From the NCBI RefSeq assembly GCF_001494595.1, contig NZ_LN929907.1, positions 124,001-188,000 on the forward strand: a stretch of 64,000 nt of DNA. Reading direction: 5' to 3'. Shown piece by piece: positions 56,788 through 64,000 of this stretch. The notes under the pieces are model-generated. The model saw nothing but the letters and a program-made list of their open reading frames with translations. It had not been told where the DNA came from and ran no database searches. This stretch comes from Mycobacterium sp. M26. GTDB lineage: Bacteria; Actinomycetota; Actinomycetes; Mycobacteriales; Mycobacteriaceae. A program made the position numbers and the translations under genes. Numbering within the stretch: position 1 is the stretch's first letter; the number at the start of each line of letters is the position of its first letter.

Positions 56788-57819
56788 ATGAAGCACTTCA
56801 CCTTTGGCCGCAACAACGGTATGCGGGTCTCCCAGCTTGCCCTCGGTACGGGCAACTTCGGGACGGGCTGGGGGCACGGCGCGGACATCGAGTCATCCCG
56901 AGAGATCTTCGAAGCGTTCGCCGCTGCGGGCGGCACGTTCATCGACACCGCGCAGAGTTATCAGGGCGGTGAGGCCGAGGAAGCACTGGGCACCATCCTG
57001 ACCGGACGGCGGGACGACTTCAGCATCGCCACCAAGTTCGCCATCGGCGGCCGGGAAGGAAGCGGGCCTCTGCACACGGGTAACGGACGCCGGGCCATGG
57101 TCCGCTCGGTCGAAGCCAGCCTCACCCGGCTCGGGACCGACTACGTCGACCTGCTGTGGGTCCATTTCCCCGACCTCGCAACACCACTCGACGAGATCGT
57201 GGCGACCTTCGACCACCTGGCGAGGTCCGGCAAGGTGCTCTATGCCGGGTTATCGAACTTTCCGGCCTGGATGGTCAGCAGGGCGGCGACGCTTGCCGAC
57301 CTGCGAGCCAGCATCCCGATCGCCGCAGCCCAGTTCGAGTACAGCCTGGCCCAGCGCGATGCCGACCGAGAACTGTTCCCGATGGTCGAGACCATCGGGA
57401 TGGGCGCGGCATTGTGGGGGCCACTCGGGGGCGGACTTCTCACGGGCAAGTACCGGGCCGGCGAGGCCGGGCGGTTGCAGGGGTTGCAGACGTTGATCCA
57501 GACCGAAAGTGGTCCGCAGAAGACGGCGATCGTCGACGCAGTGCTACAGGCCGCGACCGACACCGGTCTGAGTCCTGCCGTCGTGGCTGTGGCCTGGTTG
57601 ATCGAACGGGCCGCCCGATCGACGACGGGGGTGGTCCCGATCATCGGACCACGCACCGTCGAGCATCTCACCGCCTACCTCAGCGCCCTCGACACCGAGC
57701 TACCACCGGAGGTGTACAACCGTCTCGAGGCCGTCAGCCAGATCGATCGCGGCGAGCCGCACGCCCAGATCAGCGAGCGCTTGGAACTGGCCCGGGGCGG
57801 GGCCGGAAACTGGCGCTGA
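56788..57819 (+). CDS. Aldo/keto reductase
   Basis: 343-residue NADPH-dependent TIM-barrel enzyme. Catalytic tetrad elements: D in [12 protein letters not shown] in the same segment, K in IATKFAIGG and H in LLWVHFPD. The C-terminal cofactor motif [11 protein letters not shown] is present. Normal length for the AKR11/12-like group. Last gene of the LAL-linked operon; with two hydrolases it suggests breakdown of an ester or lactone whose carbonyl product is reduced (inference). Confidence 0.87.
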   Translation: MKHFTFGRNNGMRVSQLALGTGNFGTGWGHGADIESSREIFEAFAAAGGTFIDTAQSYQGGEAEEALGTILTGRRDDFSIATKFAIGGREGSGPLHTGNGRRAMVRSVEASLTRLGTDYVDLLWVHFPDLATPLDEIVATFDHLARSGKVLYAGLSNFPAWMVSRAATLADLRASIPIAAAQFEYSLAQRDADRELFPMVETIGMGAALWGPLGGGLLTGKYRAGEAGRLQGLQTLIQTESGPQKTAIVDAVLQAATDTGLSPAVVAVAWLIERAARSTTGVVPIIGPRTVEHLTAYLSALDTELPPEVYNRLEAVSQIDRGEPHAQISERLELARGGAGNWR

Positions 57820-57840
57820 GCATCTTAGCGGGGTCGCGGT

Positions 57841-57846
57841 TATACT
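57841..57846 (+). promoter_or_regulatory. -10 box of the 13E12 gene
   Basis: TATACT, a near-ideal -10, with seven bases to the ATG at 57854. This predicts a leaderless transcript starting at the A of the ATG. Confidence 0.6.
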
Positions 57847-57861
57847 CGAACATATGTTCGA
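57846..57861. promoter_or_regulatory. LexA (SOS) box
   Basis: TCGAAC-ATAT-GTTCGA, a perfect palindrome that fits the mycobacterial LexA consensus TCGAAC-N4-GTTCGA. It touches the -10 box and spans the ATG itself, so LexA would block transcription start directly. M. tuberculosis 13E12 genes are known to carry SOS boxes. Confidence 0.85.
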
Positions 57862-59359
57862 TAATGGCCTTGTTTCCGCTGATGACGGCGCTGTGGTCGC
57901 CGCCATCGAGGAGTGGGCCGTCACGGAGGCGAAGGCCGCCGCGCACCGGGTGGCCGCGATCGGTGAGCTGGTGCGGCGGCGCTGCAGCGAGGACGAGCGG
58001 GACCACTGGGCGTGTGATTCCTGGGATGCCGCGGCTGCTGAGGTCTCGGCAGCGCTGGGTATTCCGCACGGCCGCGCCTCCGGGGAGATGCATCTGAGCC
58101 AAGCCATGCGCTATCGGCTCCCGCAAGTCGGCGCGCTGTTCATGGCGGGTCGATTGAGCTACGCGGTGTGTCGCGCGATCTCCTGGCGCACCATGCACGT
58201 CGAGGACGACGAGGCGCTGGCCCTCATCGATACCGCTCTCGCGCAGGCCGCGGTGATGTGGGGCCCGATGTCGGATTACAAGCTGGCCCAGGCCATCGAT
58301 GTGTGGATCGATCGGTATGACCCTGCGGCGCTGCGGCGCACGCGCGCGACCGCGCGCAGTCGCGACGTGCGACTCGGTTCCAAGGACGTAGAGGCCGGCA
58401 CCACCGCGCTGACGGGCCGGTTGTTCTCGACGGATGCTGCCCTGCTGGACCGGCGGCTCACCCAGATGGCGCACACGGTGTGTGACGACGATCCGCGGAC
58501 CATCGGCCAGCGTCGCGCCGATGCCCTTGGCGCGCTGGCCGCTGGATCCGACCGACTGACCTGCACGTGCGGTTCACCCGAATGCCCGTCAGGTGCCGAC
58601 GACGGCCGTGCATCCAGCATCGTGATCCATGTCCTCACCGAAGCCGAAGCGCTGGCCGGAGAGCCGGATCCGGCCATGTCCGGTGAACCAGAGCGCCGCC
58701 GGGTCACCCGCGACACTCCGCTGGCCGAGGCGCTGGCTCCCCGTCCCGAACCTGAACCCACCAGCACGCCGGCCACCGCGGTGCTGACCGGTCGCGGCGG
58801 GATCGTCACCCCGGCGCACCTGGCACAGCTCATCCGGTCCGGCGCCACGGTGCGGAACGTGCGTCGGCCCAGCGATAAGCCGGAGCCGGGCTACCGCCCC
58901 TCGGCGGCTCTGGCGGAGTTCGTCCGCCTGCGCGATATGACCTGCCGGTTCCCGAATTGCGATGTGCCAGCGGAGTTCTGCGATATCGACCACACGGTGC
59001 CGTGGCCATACGGCCCGACTCATCCGTCGAACCTGTCCTGCAAGTGCCGAAAACATCACCTGCTCAAGACATTCTGGGACGGCTGGTCCGACCGGCAATT
59101 GCCGGACGGCACCCTGATCTGGACGTCGCCGGCGGGCCGCACGTACGTGACGCGGCCGGGTAGTCGCCTGCTCATTCCGCAATGGCGGACGACGACTGCT
59201 GACCTACCGGCGCCGTCGGGCACCCCGCCACGGGCAACGGGCCTGACCATGCCGACGCGACGACGGACCCGGGCTGCTCAACGCGCCGCACGTATCACGC
59301 GCGAACGCGCAATGAATGCCGCCTACGTCACGGACCGCAACGCACCGGCACCCTTCTAA
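57854..59359 (+). CDS. 13E12-type DUF222/HNH endonuclease domain protein
   Basis: 501 residues. The DUF222 domain covers about 1-300 ([31 protein letters not shown], then an Ala/Arg-rich middle). An HNH nuclease motif lies near residues 355-400: [30 protein letters not shown], with CxxxxC and the DH pair, then [10 protein letters not shown]. These 13E12 repeat-family proteins are multicopy in mycobacteria and SOS-induced. M. tuberculosis has one (Rv3776) in the same general locus but beside echA21. Basic C-terminus. Biological role is unsettled. Confidence 0.88.
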   Translation: MFDNGLVSADDGAVVAAIEEWAVTEAKAAAHRVAAIGELVRRRCSEDERDHWACDSWDAAAAEVSAALGIPHGRASGEMHLSQAMRYRLPQVGALFMAGRLSYAVCRAISWRTMHVEDDEALALIDTALAQAAVMWGPMSDYKLAQAIDVWIDRYDPAALRRTRATARSRDVRLGSKDVEAGTTALTGRLFSTDAALLDRRLTQMAHTVCDDDPRTIGQRRADALGALAAGSDRLTCTCGSPECPSGADDGRASSIVIHVLTEAEALAGEPDPAMSGEPERRRVTRDTPLAEALAPRPEPEPTSTPATAVLTGRGGIVTPAHLAQLIRSGATVRNVRRPSDKPEPGYRPSAALAEFVRLRDMTCRFPNCDVPAEFCDIDHTVPWPYGPTHPSNLSCKCRKHHLLKTFWDGWSDRQLPDGTLIWTSPAGRTYVTRPGSRLLIPQWRTTTADLPAPSGTPPRATGLTMPTRRRTRAAQRAARITRERAMNAAYVTDRNAPAPF

Positions 59360-59790
59360 CCCGGATACGAACCGTGGTCGGGTTCTGGGCCGAACTGGAA
59401 ACGGCGACCGGAGATCTCCGACGGCGTGACCCGCACGTAGCGCAGCTTCTCGGTGGCCACCCACGGCAGGAGCTGCGCGCGGTCGGCCTCATGGACGTCC
59501 TCGGCCGCGGTGAGCACCTGGGCAGTGCCCCGCACGATGACACTCCAACCGTCGGCCACGGTGTGGTCGTCCACCTCGAAGAGCACCTTGTCGTTCATCA
59601 CCGTGCTGAACAGCTTGGTGCCCTCGGCGGTGCGGAACAGCAGTGTGCCGTTCTGCGTGACGAAGTTGACGGGGAAGATCTCCAGCTGATCGCCGATGTG
59701 GGTGACCAGCCGACCCAGCGCGACGCTGTTCAGCAGATCCCAACTCTCGTCAGCGCTGAGGACCGTGATCGGACCCTGTTCGACTGTCAT
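59356..59790 (-). CDS. Pyridoxamine 5'-phosphate oxidase-like (split-barrel flavin/F420) protein
   Basis: 144 residues. A split beta-barrel pattern: [62 protein letters not shown]. Such proteins bind FMN, F420 or haem, or none. ATG 59790 ([11 protein letters not shown]) chosen; the upstream seven residues are less typical. Stop overlaps the convergent 13E12 gene by four bases. Substrate unknown. Confidence 0.83.
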   Translation of the reverse strand: MTVEQGPITVLSADESWDLLNSVALGRLVTHIGDQLEIFPVNFVTQNGTLLFRTAEGTKLFSTVMNDKVLFEVDDHTVADGWSVIVRGTAQVLTAAEDVHEADRAQLLPWVATEKLRYVRVTPSEISGRRFQFGPEPDHGSYPG

Positions 59791-59855
59791 GACCAGATTT
59801 TGCCGCGGCAACCAACGGCGCGAATAGGGTCAAAAGCCCTGCGTCCGACGCCGGC

Positions 59856-60494
59856 TCAATCGCCGAGCGCGGACAACTCGGCGCGCAGGTTCTCCTGCGC
59901 CGGCCCCTCCCAGCGTTGCCGGCCCTCCGCGGTGCGGAACACACCGGGCCCACCGAGCAGATTGGCCAGGACCTGCAGCCGACCTTTGCGGAACACGTCA
60001 TCAGAGATGTGGCCGTACTCGGCACGGATGGCCGCGGTGTTGGCCACATACCGCTCCCGCGACACCGCCAGCGAAGCCAGGTCTGCATCGGAGAGCACCT
60101 CGCCGTTGTGATCGCCGGGTGCCGGATCATGCGTGACCGTCATCCGCACCAACCGCGCGACCTCGTCCACCAGTTGCGGCTCCACACCCAAACCGGACAG
60201 CTCGTCCTCGGCCCGGCGGGCGCTGAGTTCCTCGTCATCCGGGCGGCCCGCGTACACCGAGTCGTGGTACCACGCCGCCAGCCGCACCGCGTCGGCATCG
60301 TCGGCCAGCACCGCCAGTTCCTCGACGTGACGCAGGATGTCGCGCAGATGTTCCACCGAGTGGTAGCGACGGTGCGGCTCGGACCACGCCGCCAGCAACT
60401 CGCGACCGACCGCCTCCGCGGCGGGGTCCGCGGTGTGCCGGGCGAGTAGCGCCGCCCACGTGTCGAGCAGATCCTGCACACCTCCATGGTGCAC
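59856..60494 (-). CDS. HD domain protein
   Basis: About 212 residues. HD motif set: H in HRRYHSVEHLRDIL, HD in LAAWYHDSVYAG, and later DADLASLAVS with D. This matches small HD-domain hydrolases related to the predicted metal-dependent phosphohydrolases of actinobacteria. Start uncertain: GTG 60494 is given; GTG 60479 (after a GGAGG that is too close) and GTG 60542 are alternatives, but the last would leave no room for the divergent promoter. Confidence 0.75.
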   Translation of the reverse strand: MHHGGVQDLLDTWAALLARHTADPAAEAVGRELLAAWSEPHRRYHSVEHLRDILRHVEELAVLADDADAVRLAAWYHDSVYAGRPDDEELSARRAEDELSGLGVEPQLVDEVARLVRMTVTHDPAPGDHNGEVLSDADLASLAVSRERYVANTAAIRAEYGHISDDVFRKGRLQVLANLLGGPGVFRTAEGRQRWEGPAQENLRAELSALGD

Positions 60495-60532
60495 AGGCCA
60501 CGGCGCTGGCGCGCAGCGACCCGGGTAGTAAC

Positions 60533-60545
60533 TAAGCTTCACGCG
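60533..60545 (+). promoter_or_regulatory. Leaderless-type -10 promoter of the GtrA gene
   Basis: TAAGCT at 60533-60538 with six bases to the GTG at 60545. Confidence 0.5.
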
Positions 60546-60958
60546 TGTCCGACACCACCCCGACGACGGCGCCGAGCCTCAAAACCCAGGTCGTGCGCTT
60601 CCTTGTCACCGGTGTGCTGTCCGCGATCGTCGACTTCGGCCTCTACGTCCTGCTCTACAAGGCCGGCGGCGTCCAAGTGGACCTGGCCAAGGCGCTGAGC
60701 TTCATCGTCGGCACCATCACGGCCTACCTGATCAACCGGCGCTGGACGTTCCAGGCTCCACCCAGCCGCGCCCGATTCCTCGCGGTGATGGTGCTCTACG
60801 CGCTGACCTTCGCCGTCCAGGTCGGACTGAACCACGTGACCCTGCATCTGCTGGACTACCGCACCTGGGCATTGCCCGTCGCATTCGTGGTCGCGCAGGG
60901 CACGGCGACGGTGATCAACTTCATCGTGCAGAGGGTCTGGATATTCCGGCTGCGGTAG
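60545..60958 (+). CDS. GtrA family membrane protein, Rv3789-like
   Basis: 137 residues with four hydrophobic helices ([21 protein letters not shown] opens the first two). GtrA proteins help move or anchor lipid-linked sugars. The M. tuberculosis counterpart Rv3789 was proposed as a decaprenyl-phospho-arabinose flippase and later as an anchor for AftA-type enzymes; the exact role is unsettled. GTG start. First gene of the dprE1-dprE2-aftA block. Confidence 0.88.
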   Translation: MSDTTPTTAPSLKTQVVRFLVTGVLSAIVDFGLYVLLYKAGGVQVDLAKALSFIVGTITAYLINRRWTFQAPPSRARFLAVMVLYALTFAVQVGLNHVTLHLLDYRTWALPVAFVVAQGTATVINFIVQRVWIFRLR

Positions 60959-60976
60959 CTGAGAGGCCCCGCACGG

Positions 60977-60990
60977 TACCCTCGTCACGA
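60977..60990 (+). promoter_or_regulatory. Leaderless-type -10 promoter of dprE1
   Basis: TACCCT at 60977-60982 with seven bases to the ATG at 60990 and no ribosome site between. It would give dprE1 a promoter apart from the GtrA gene. Confidence 0.5.
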
Positions 60991-62363
60991 TGTCCACAAC
61001 CACGACAACCCGACGCCTGAGCGGCTGGGGACGCACTGCGCCCACCGTCGCCGAGGTGTTGTCGACCCCGGATCCCGAGGAAATCATCAAGGCGGTGGCC
61101 CGCGCCGCCGATGACAACCAGCGCGGCGTGATCGCCCGCGGACTCGGCCGTTCCTACGGCGACAACGCCCAGAACGGCGGCGGTCTGGTCGTCGACATGA
61201 GCGAGCTCGACCGCATCCACTCGATCGACTCCGACAGCCGCCTCGTCGACATCGACGCCGGGGTGAACCTCGACCAGTTGATGAAGGCCGCGCTGCCGTT
61301 CGGCCTGTGGGTCCCGGTGCTGCCCGGCACCCGGCAGGTCACCGTCGGCGGCGCCATCGCCTGCGATATCCACGGCAAGAACCACCACAGCGCCGGCAGC
61401 TTCGGCAACCACGTGCGCTCGATGGACCTGCTGACCGCCGACGGCCAGGTCCGCACCCTCACCCCGGATGGCGAGAACGCCGACCTGTTCTGGGCCACCG
61501 TCGGCGGCAACGGGCTGACCGGCATCATCCTGCGCGTCACCCTCGAGATGACGCCTACCGAGACGGCCTATTTCATTGCCGACGGCGACGTCACCGCCAG
61601 CCTCGACGAGACCATCGCCTTCCACAGCGACGGCAGCGAAGCCAACTACACCTACTCCAGCGCCTGGTTCGACGCGATCAGCGCGCCGCCGAAACTGGGC
61701 CGCGCCGCGATCTCCCGCGGCTCGCTGGCCCGGTTGGACCAGCTACCCAAGAAGCTGCAGCGCAATCCGTTGAAATTCGATGCGCCCCAGCTACTTACGT
61801 TCCCTGACATCTTCCCCAACGGGCTGGCCAACAAATACACCTTCGGGCCGATCGGCGAGCTCTGGTACCGCAAATCAGGTACTTACCGCGGCAAGGTCCA
61901 GAACCTGACGCAGTTCTATCACCCGCTGGACATGTTCGGTGAGTGGAACCGCGCCTACGGTCCGGCCGGGTTCCTGCAGTACCAGTTCGTGGTGCCGACG
62001 GAAGCGGTCGAGGAGTTCAAGGCCATCATCGTCGACATCCAGCGCTCGGGGCACTACTCGTTCCTCAACGTGTTCAAGCTCTTCGGCCCGGGAAACCAAG
62101 CGCCGCTGAGCTTTCCGATCCCCGGCTGGAACGTCTGCGTGGATTTCCCGATCAAGGCCGGCCTCAACGAGTTCGTCAACGAACTGGATCGCCGAGTGCT
62201 GCAGTTCGGCGGCCGCCTCTACACCGCCAAGGATTCCCGCACGTCCGCGGAAACCTTCCACGCCATGTATCCGCGCATCGACGAGTGGATTGCGGTGCGC
62301 CGCAAGGTCGATCCCGACGGGGTGTTCATGTCCGACATGGCCCGACGCTTGGAGCTGCACTAA
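60990..62363 (+). CDS. dprE1: Decaprenylphosphoryl-beta-D-ribose 2'-oxidase DprE1
   Basis: 457-residue flavoenzyme that oxidises decaprenyl-phospho-ribose, the first half of its conversion to the arabinose donor for arabinogalactan and lipoarabinomannan. FAD-binding segments are [37 protein letters not shown] and [13 protein letters not shown]. The cysteine hit by benzothiazinone drugs is present as C383 in GWNVCVDFP (C387 in M. tuberculosis). Length is normal. Followed without gap by dprE2. Confidence 0.96.
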   Translation: MSTTTTTRRLSGWGRTAPTVAEVLSTPDPEEIIKAVARAADDNQRGVIARGLGRSYGDNAQNGGGLVVDMSELDRIHSIDSDSRLVDIDAGVNLDQLMKAALPFGLWVPVLPGTRQVTVGGAIACDIHGKNHHSAGSFGNHVRSMDLLTADGQVRTLTPDGENADLFWATVGGNGLTGIILRVTLEMTPTETAYFIADGDVTASLDETIAFHSDGSEANYTYSSAWFDAISAPPKLGRAAISRGSLARLDQLPKKLQRNPLKFDAPQLLTFPDIFPNGLANKYTFGPIGELWYRKSGTYRGKVQNLTQFYHPLDMFGEWNRAYGPAGFLQYQFVVPTEAVEEFKAIIVDIQRSGHYSFLNVFKLFGPGNQAPLSFPIPGWNVCVDFPIKAGLNEFVNELDRRVLQFGGRLYTAKDSRTSAETFHAMYPRIDEWIAVRRKVDPDGVFMSDMARRLELH

Positions 62364-63146
62364 ATGGTCTTCGACGCCACCGGCAACCCGCAAACCATCC
62401 TGCTGCTGGGCGGTACCTCCGAGATCGGCCTGGCCATCTGCGCGCGCTACCTGCGCGACACCAAAGCCCGCGTCATCCTGGCCGACCTGCCGAACGCCCC
62501 TAAGCGGGATGCCGCCATCGCGCAGCTCGAGGCCGCGGGTGCCAAGTCCGTCGAGTACCTCGAGTTCGACGCACTGGACACCGCCAGCCACCCGGGAGTC
62601 ATCGACAAGGCCTGGGCTGCAGGCGATGTCGACGTCGCGATCGTCGCCTTCGGCATCCTCGGCGATGCCGAGGAACTGTGGCAGAACCAGGCCAAGGCCG
62701 TGCTGAGCGCCCAGATCAATTACACCGCCGCGGTGTCGGTCGGCGTCCTGATCGGCCAGAAGATGAAGGACCAGGGGTCCGGCCAGATCATCGCCATGAG
62801 TTCGGTCGCCGGCGAGCGGGTACGCCGGTCCAACTTCGTCTACGGCTCCACCAAGGCCGGTCTGGACGGTTTCTACCTCGGCCTCGGAGAAGCGTTGCGC
62901 GAGTTCGGTGTTCGTGTTCTGGTTATCCGCCCCGGCCAGGTGCGCACCACCACCACGCTGGAACACTGGAAGGCCACCGGTGCCAAAGAGGCACCGTTCA
63001 CGGTCGACGCCGACGACGTCGCCGAACTGGCGGTGACGTCCGCGGCGGCCGGTAAGACCCTGGTCTGGGCGCCCGGCCAGGTGCGGGTGCTGATGTCGGT
63101 GCTGCGGCATATCCCGCGCCCGATCTTCCGCAAGCTGCCGCTCTGA
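62364..63146 (+). CDS. dprE2: Decaprenylphosphoryl-2-keto-ribose reductase DprE2
   Basis: 260-residue SDR that reduces the keto intermediate made by DprE1 to decaprenyl-phospho-arabinose. NAD-binding motif [14 protein letters not shown], catalytic serine in [13 protein letters not shown] and Y-x3-K in [12 protein letters not shown]. The ATG begins at the base after the dprE1 stop, so the pair is coupled. Confidence 0.95.
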   Translation: MVFDATGNPQTILLLGGTSEIGLAICARYLRDTKARVILADLPNAPKRDAAIAQLEAAGAKSVEYLEFDALDTASHPGVIDKAWAAGDVDVAIVAFGILGDAEELWQNQAKAVLSAQINYTAAVSVGVLIGQKMKDQGSGQIIAMSSVAGERVRRSNFVYGSTKAGLDGFYLGLGEALREFGVRVLVIRPGQVRTTTTLEHWKATGAKEAPFTVDADDVAELAVTSAAAGKTLVWAPGQVRVLMSVLRHIPRPIFRKLPL

Positions 63147-63148
63147 GC

Positions 63149-64000
63149 ATGCGTAAAGCACTGGCCACCGTCGGCCATCTGGCTCTGGCAGCTGCCCTTG
63201 CCGTGGTGGTGTCGGTGGTCGCGCTGACCGCGATCTCGACCGTCGAATGGCCGGCCTTCCCGTCGTCCAATCAACTGCACGCCTTGACGACGGTGGGTCA
63301 GGTCGGCTGCCTGGTGTTGCTGCTCGGCACCGGCTTCGTGTGGCGCCGCGGCCATCAGTGGCTGGCCCGCATCGCCGCCGCGGTCTTCCTCGCGGCGTTC
63401 ACCGTCGTCACCCTCGGCATGCCGCTGGGCGCCACCAAGCTCTACCTGTTCGGCATCTCGGTGGACCAGCAGTTCCGCACCGAGTACCTGACCCGGCTCA
63501 CCGAGAGCCCCGCGCTGCGCGACATGACCTACTCGGGGCTTCCGCCGTTCTATCCGCCGGGCTGGTTCTGGCTGGGCGGGCGGGCCGCCGCGCTGACCGG
63601 TACCCCGGCCTGGGAGATGTTCAAGCCGTGGGCTATCACCTCGATCGCCGTGGCGGTGGTGCTGGCCATGGTGCTGTGGTCGACGCTGATCCGCTTCGAG
63701 TACGCCCTGGTGGTCACCACCGCGACGACCGCGGTGATGCTCGCCTACAGCTCACCCGAGCCGTATGCGGCGATGATCACCGTGCTGATCCCGCCGGTGT
63801 TGGTCCTGGCGTGGTCCGGGCTCAGGGGTAAGACGCGACAGGGCGGGTGGGCGGCCGTCGTCGGCGTCGGCGTCTTCCTCGGCGTAGCCGCCACCTTCTA
63901 CACCCTGCTGCTGGGCTACACCGCGTTCACCGTCGTCGTGATGGCCCTGATCGTGGCGGTCGCGCGGCGCAGCGCCGAACCCCTGCTCCGGCTGATCGTC
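63149..64000 (+). CDS. aftA: Arabinofuranosyltransferase AftA, partial
   Basis: First 284 codons of a large GT-C membrane enzyme that adds the first arabinofuranose to galactan; the gene runs off the right edge. The visible part has seven or so hydrophobic helices, an acidic loop after helix 3 ([15 protein letters not shown]) in the place of the GT-C catalytic motif, and [15 protein letters not shown] two bases after the dprE2 stop. Matches Rv3792 in order and start. The reading frame is open to the end of the window. Confidence 0.93.
   Translation, partial: MRKALATVGHLALAAALAVVVSVVALTAISTVEWPAFPSSNQLHALTTVGQVGCLVLLLGTGFVWRRGHQWLARIAAAVFLAAFTVVTLGMPLGATKLYLFGISVDQQFRTEYLTRLTESPALRDMTYSGLPPFYPPGWFWLGGRAAALTGTPAWEMFKPWAITSIAVAVVLAMVLWSTLIRFEYALVVTTATTAVMLAYSSPEPYAAMITVLIPPVLVLAWSGLRGKTRQGGWAAVVGVGVFLGVAATFYTLLLGYTAFTVVVMALIVAVARRSAEPLLRLIV

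Overview
This is a high-GC, densely packed 64 kb chromosomal window from a mycobacterium, most likely a rapidly growing Mycolicibacterium-type species. Gene content and order match what I recall of the M. tuberculosis Rv3757c-Rv3792 interval: proW-proV-proX, a LapA-like protein, a FadE36-like phosphotransferase, alkylsulfatase, tcrX-tcrY, hisC2, a TIGR03086 protein, echA21, an Rv3777-like oxidoreductase, an Rv3778c-like aminotransferase, the Rv3779 membrane protein, bpa, wzt-glfT1-wzm, a GtrA protein, dprE1, dprE2 and aftA. No database search was run. Product names rest on motifs read in the translations plus remembered family knowledge and synteny.

Layout. 0-2.3 kb: glycine-betaine/choline-type ABC importer. 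2.4-5.4 kb: LapA-like protein and a very large alanine-rich secreted coiled-coil protein. 5.4-16 kb: a lone APH-type kinase, a histidine phosphatase, a zinc metallopeptidase, and a first acyl-CoA catabolic cassette (CoA-transferase divergent from kinase, SDR, acyl-CoA dehydrogenase, TetR, quinone reductase). 14.2-17.8 kb: an alkylsulfatase divergent from a SulP transporter. 18-26.8 kb: a PGRS-like glycine-rich protein that collides with a run of glycosyltransferases (GT39, GT2-GtrA, GT39) lying behind the TcrX/TcrY two-component system. 26.8-31.5 kb: small membrane protein, ThrE-type exporter and a second kinase/dehydrogenase/SDR cassette. 31.6-35.1 kb: two small exported or membrane proteins, an HD protein, a serine hydrolase, a TetR regulator and two tRNA genes. 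35.2-43.7 kb: hisC2, TIGR03086 protein, then an inserted nanocompartment locus (family 2A encapsulin shell, cysteine-desulfurase cargo, a divergent cysteine-free thioester-domain homologue, an amino-acid permease), then echA21. 43.7-52.3 kb: small exported protein, tRNA-Ser, MarR/quinone-reductase pair, aminotransferase, and the bpa and galactan genes. 52.3-60.5 kb: accessory block (LAL regulator, two alpha/beta hydrolases, aldo/keto reductase, SOS-box-controlled 13E12 protein, PNPOx and HD proteins). 60.5-64 kb: GtrA-dprE1-dprE2-aftA arabinan locus.

How the parts work together. The right side builds and exports arabinogalactan precursors: GlfT1 starts the galactan, Wzm/Wzt exports it, DprE1/DprE2 make decaprenyl-phospho-arabinose and AftA adds the first arabinose. 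The two kinase/dehydrogenase/SDR cassettes resemble the LvaA/LvaC/LvaD and ACAD10/11 logic of 4-hydroxyacyl-CoA breakdown by phosphorylation, and each has its own palindromic operator candidate. The most notable accessory system is the encapsulin with its desulfurase cargo, whose N-terminal tail carries three near-identical APRGS motifs. The most notable sequence anomaly is the GT39 gene whose 3' end runs antisense through the PGRS-like gene, as though a deletion had removed the ends of two convergent genes.
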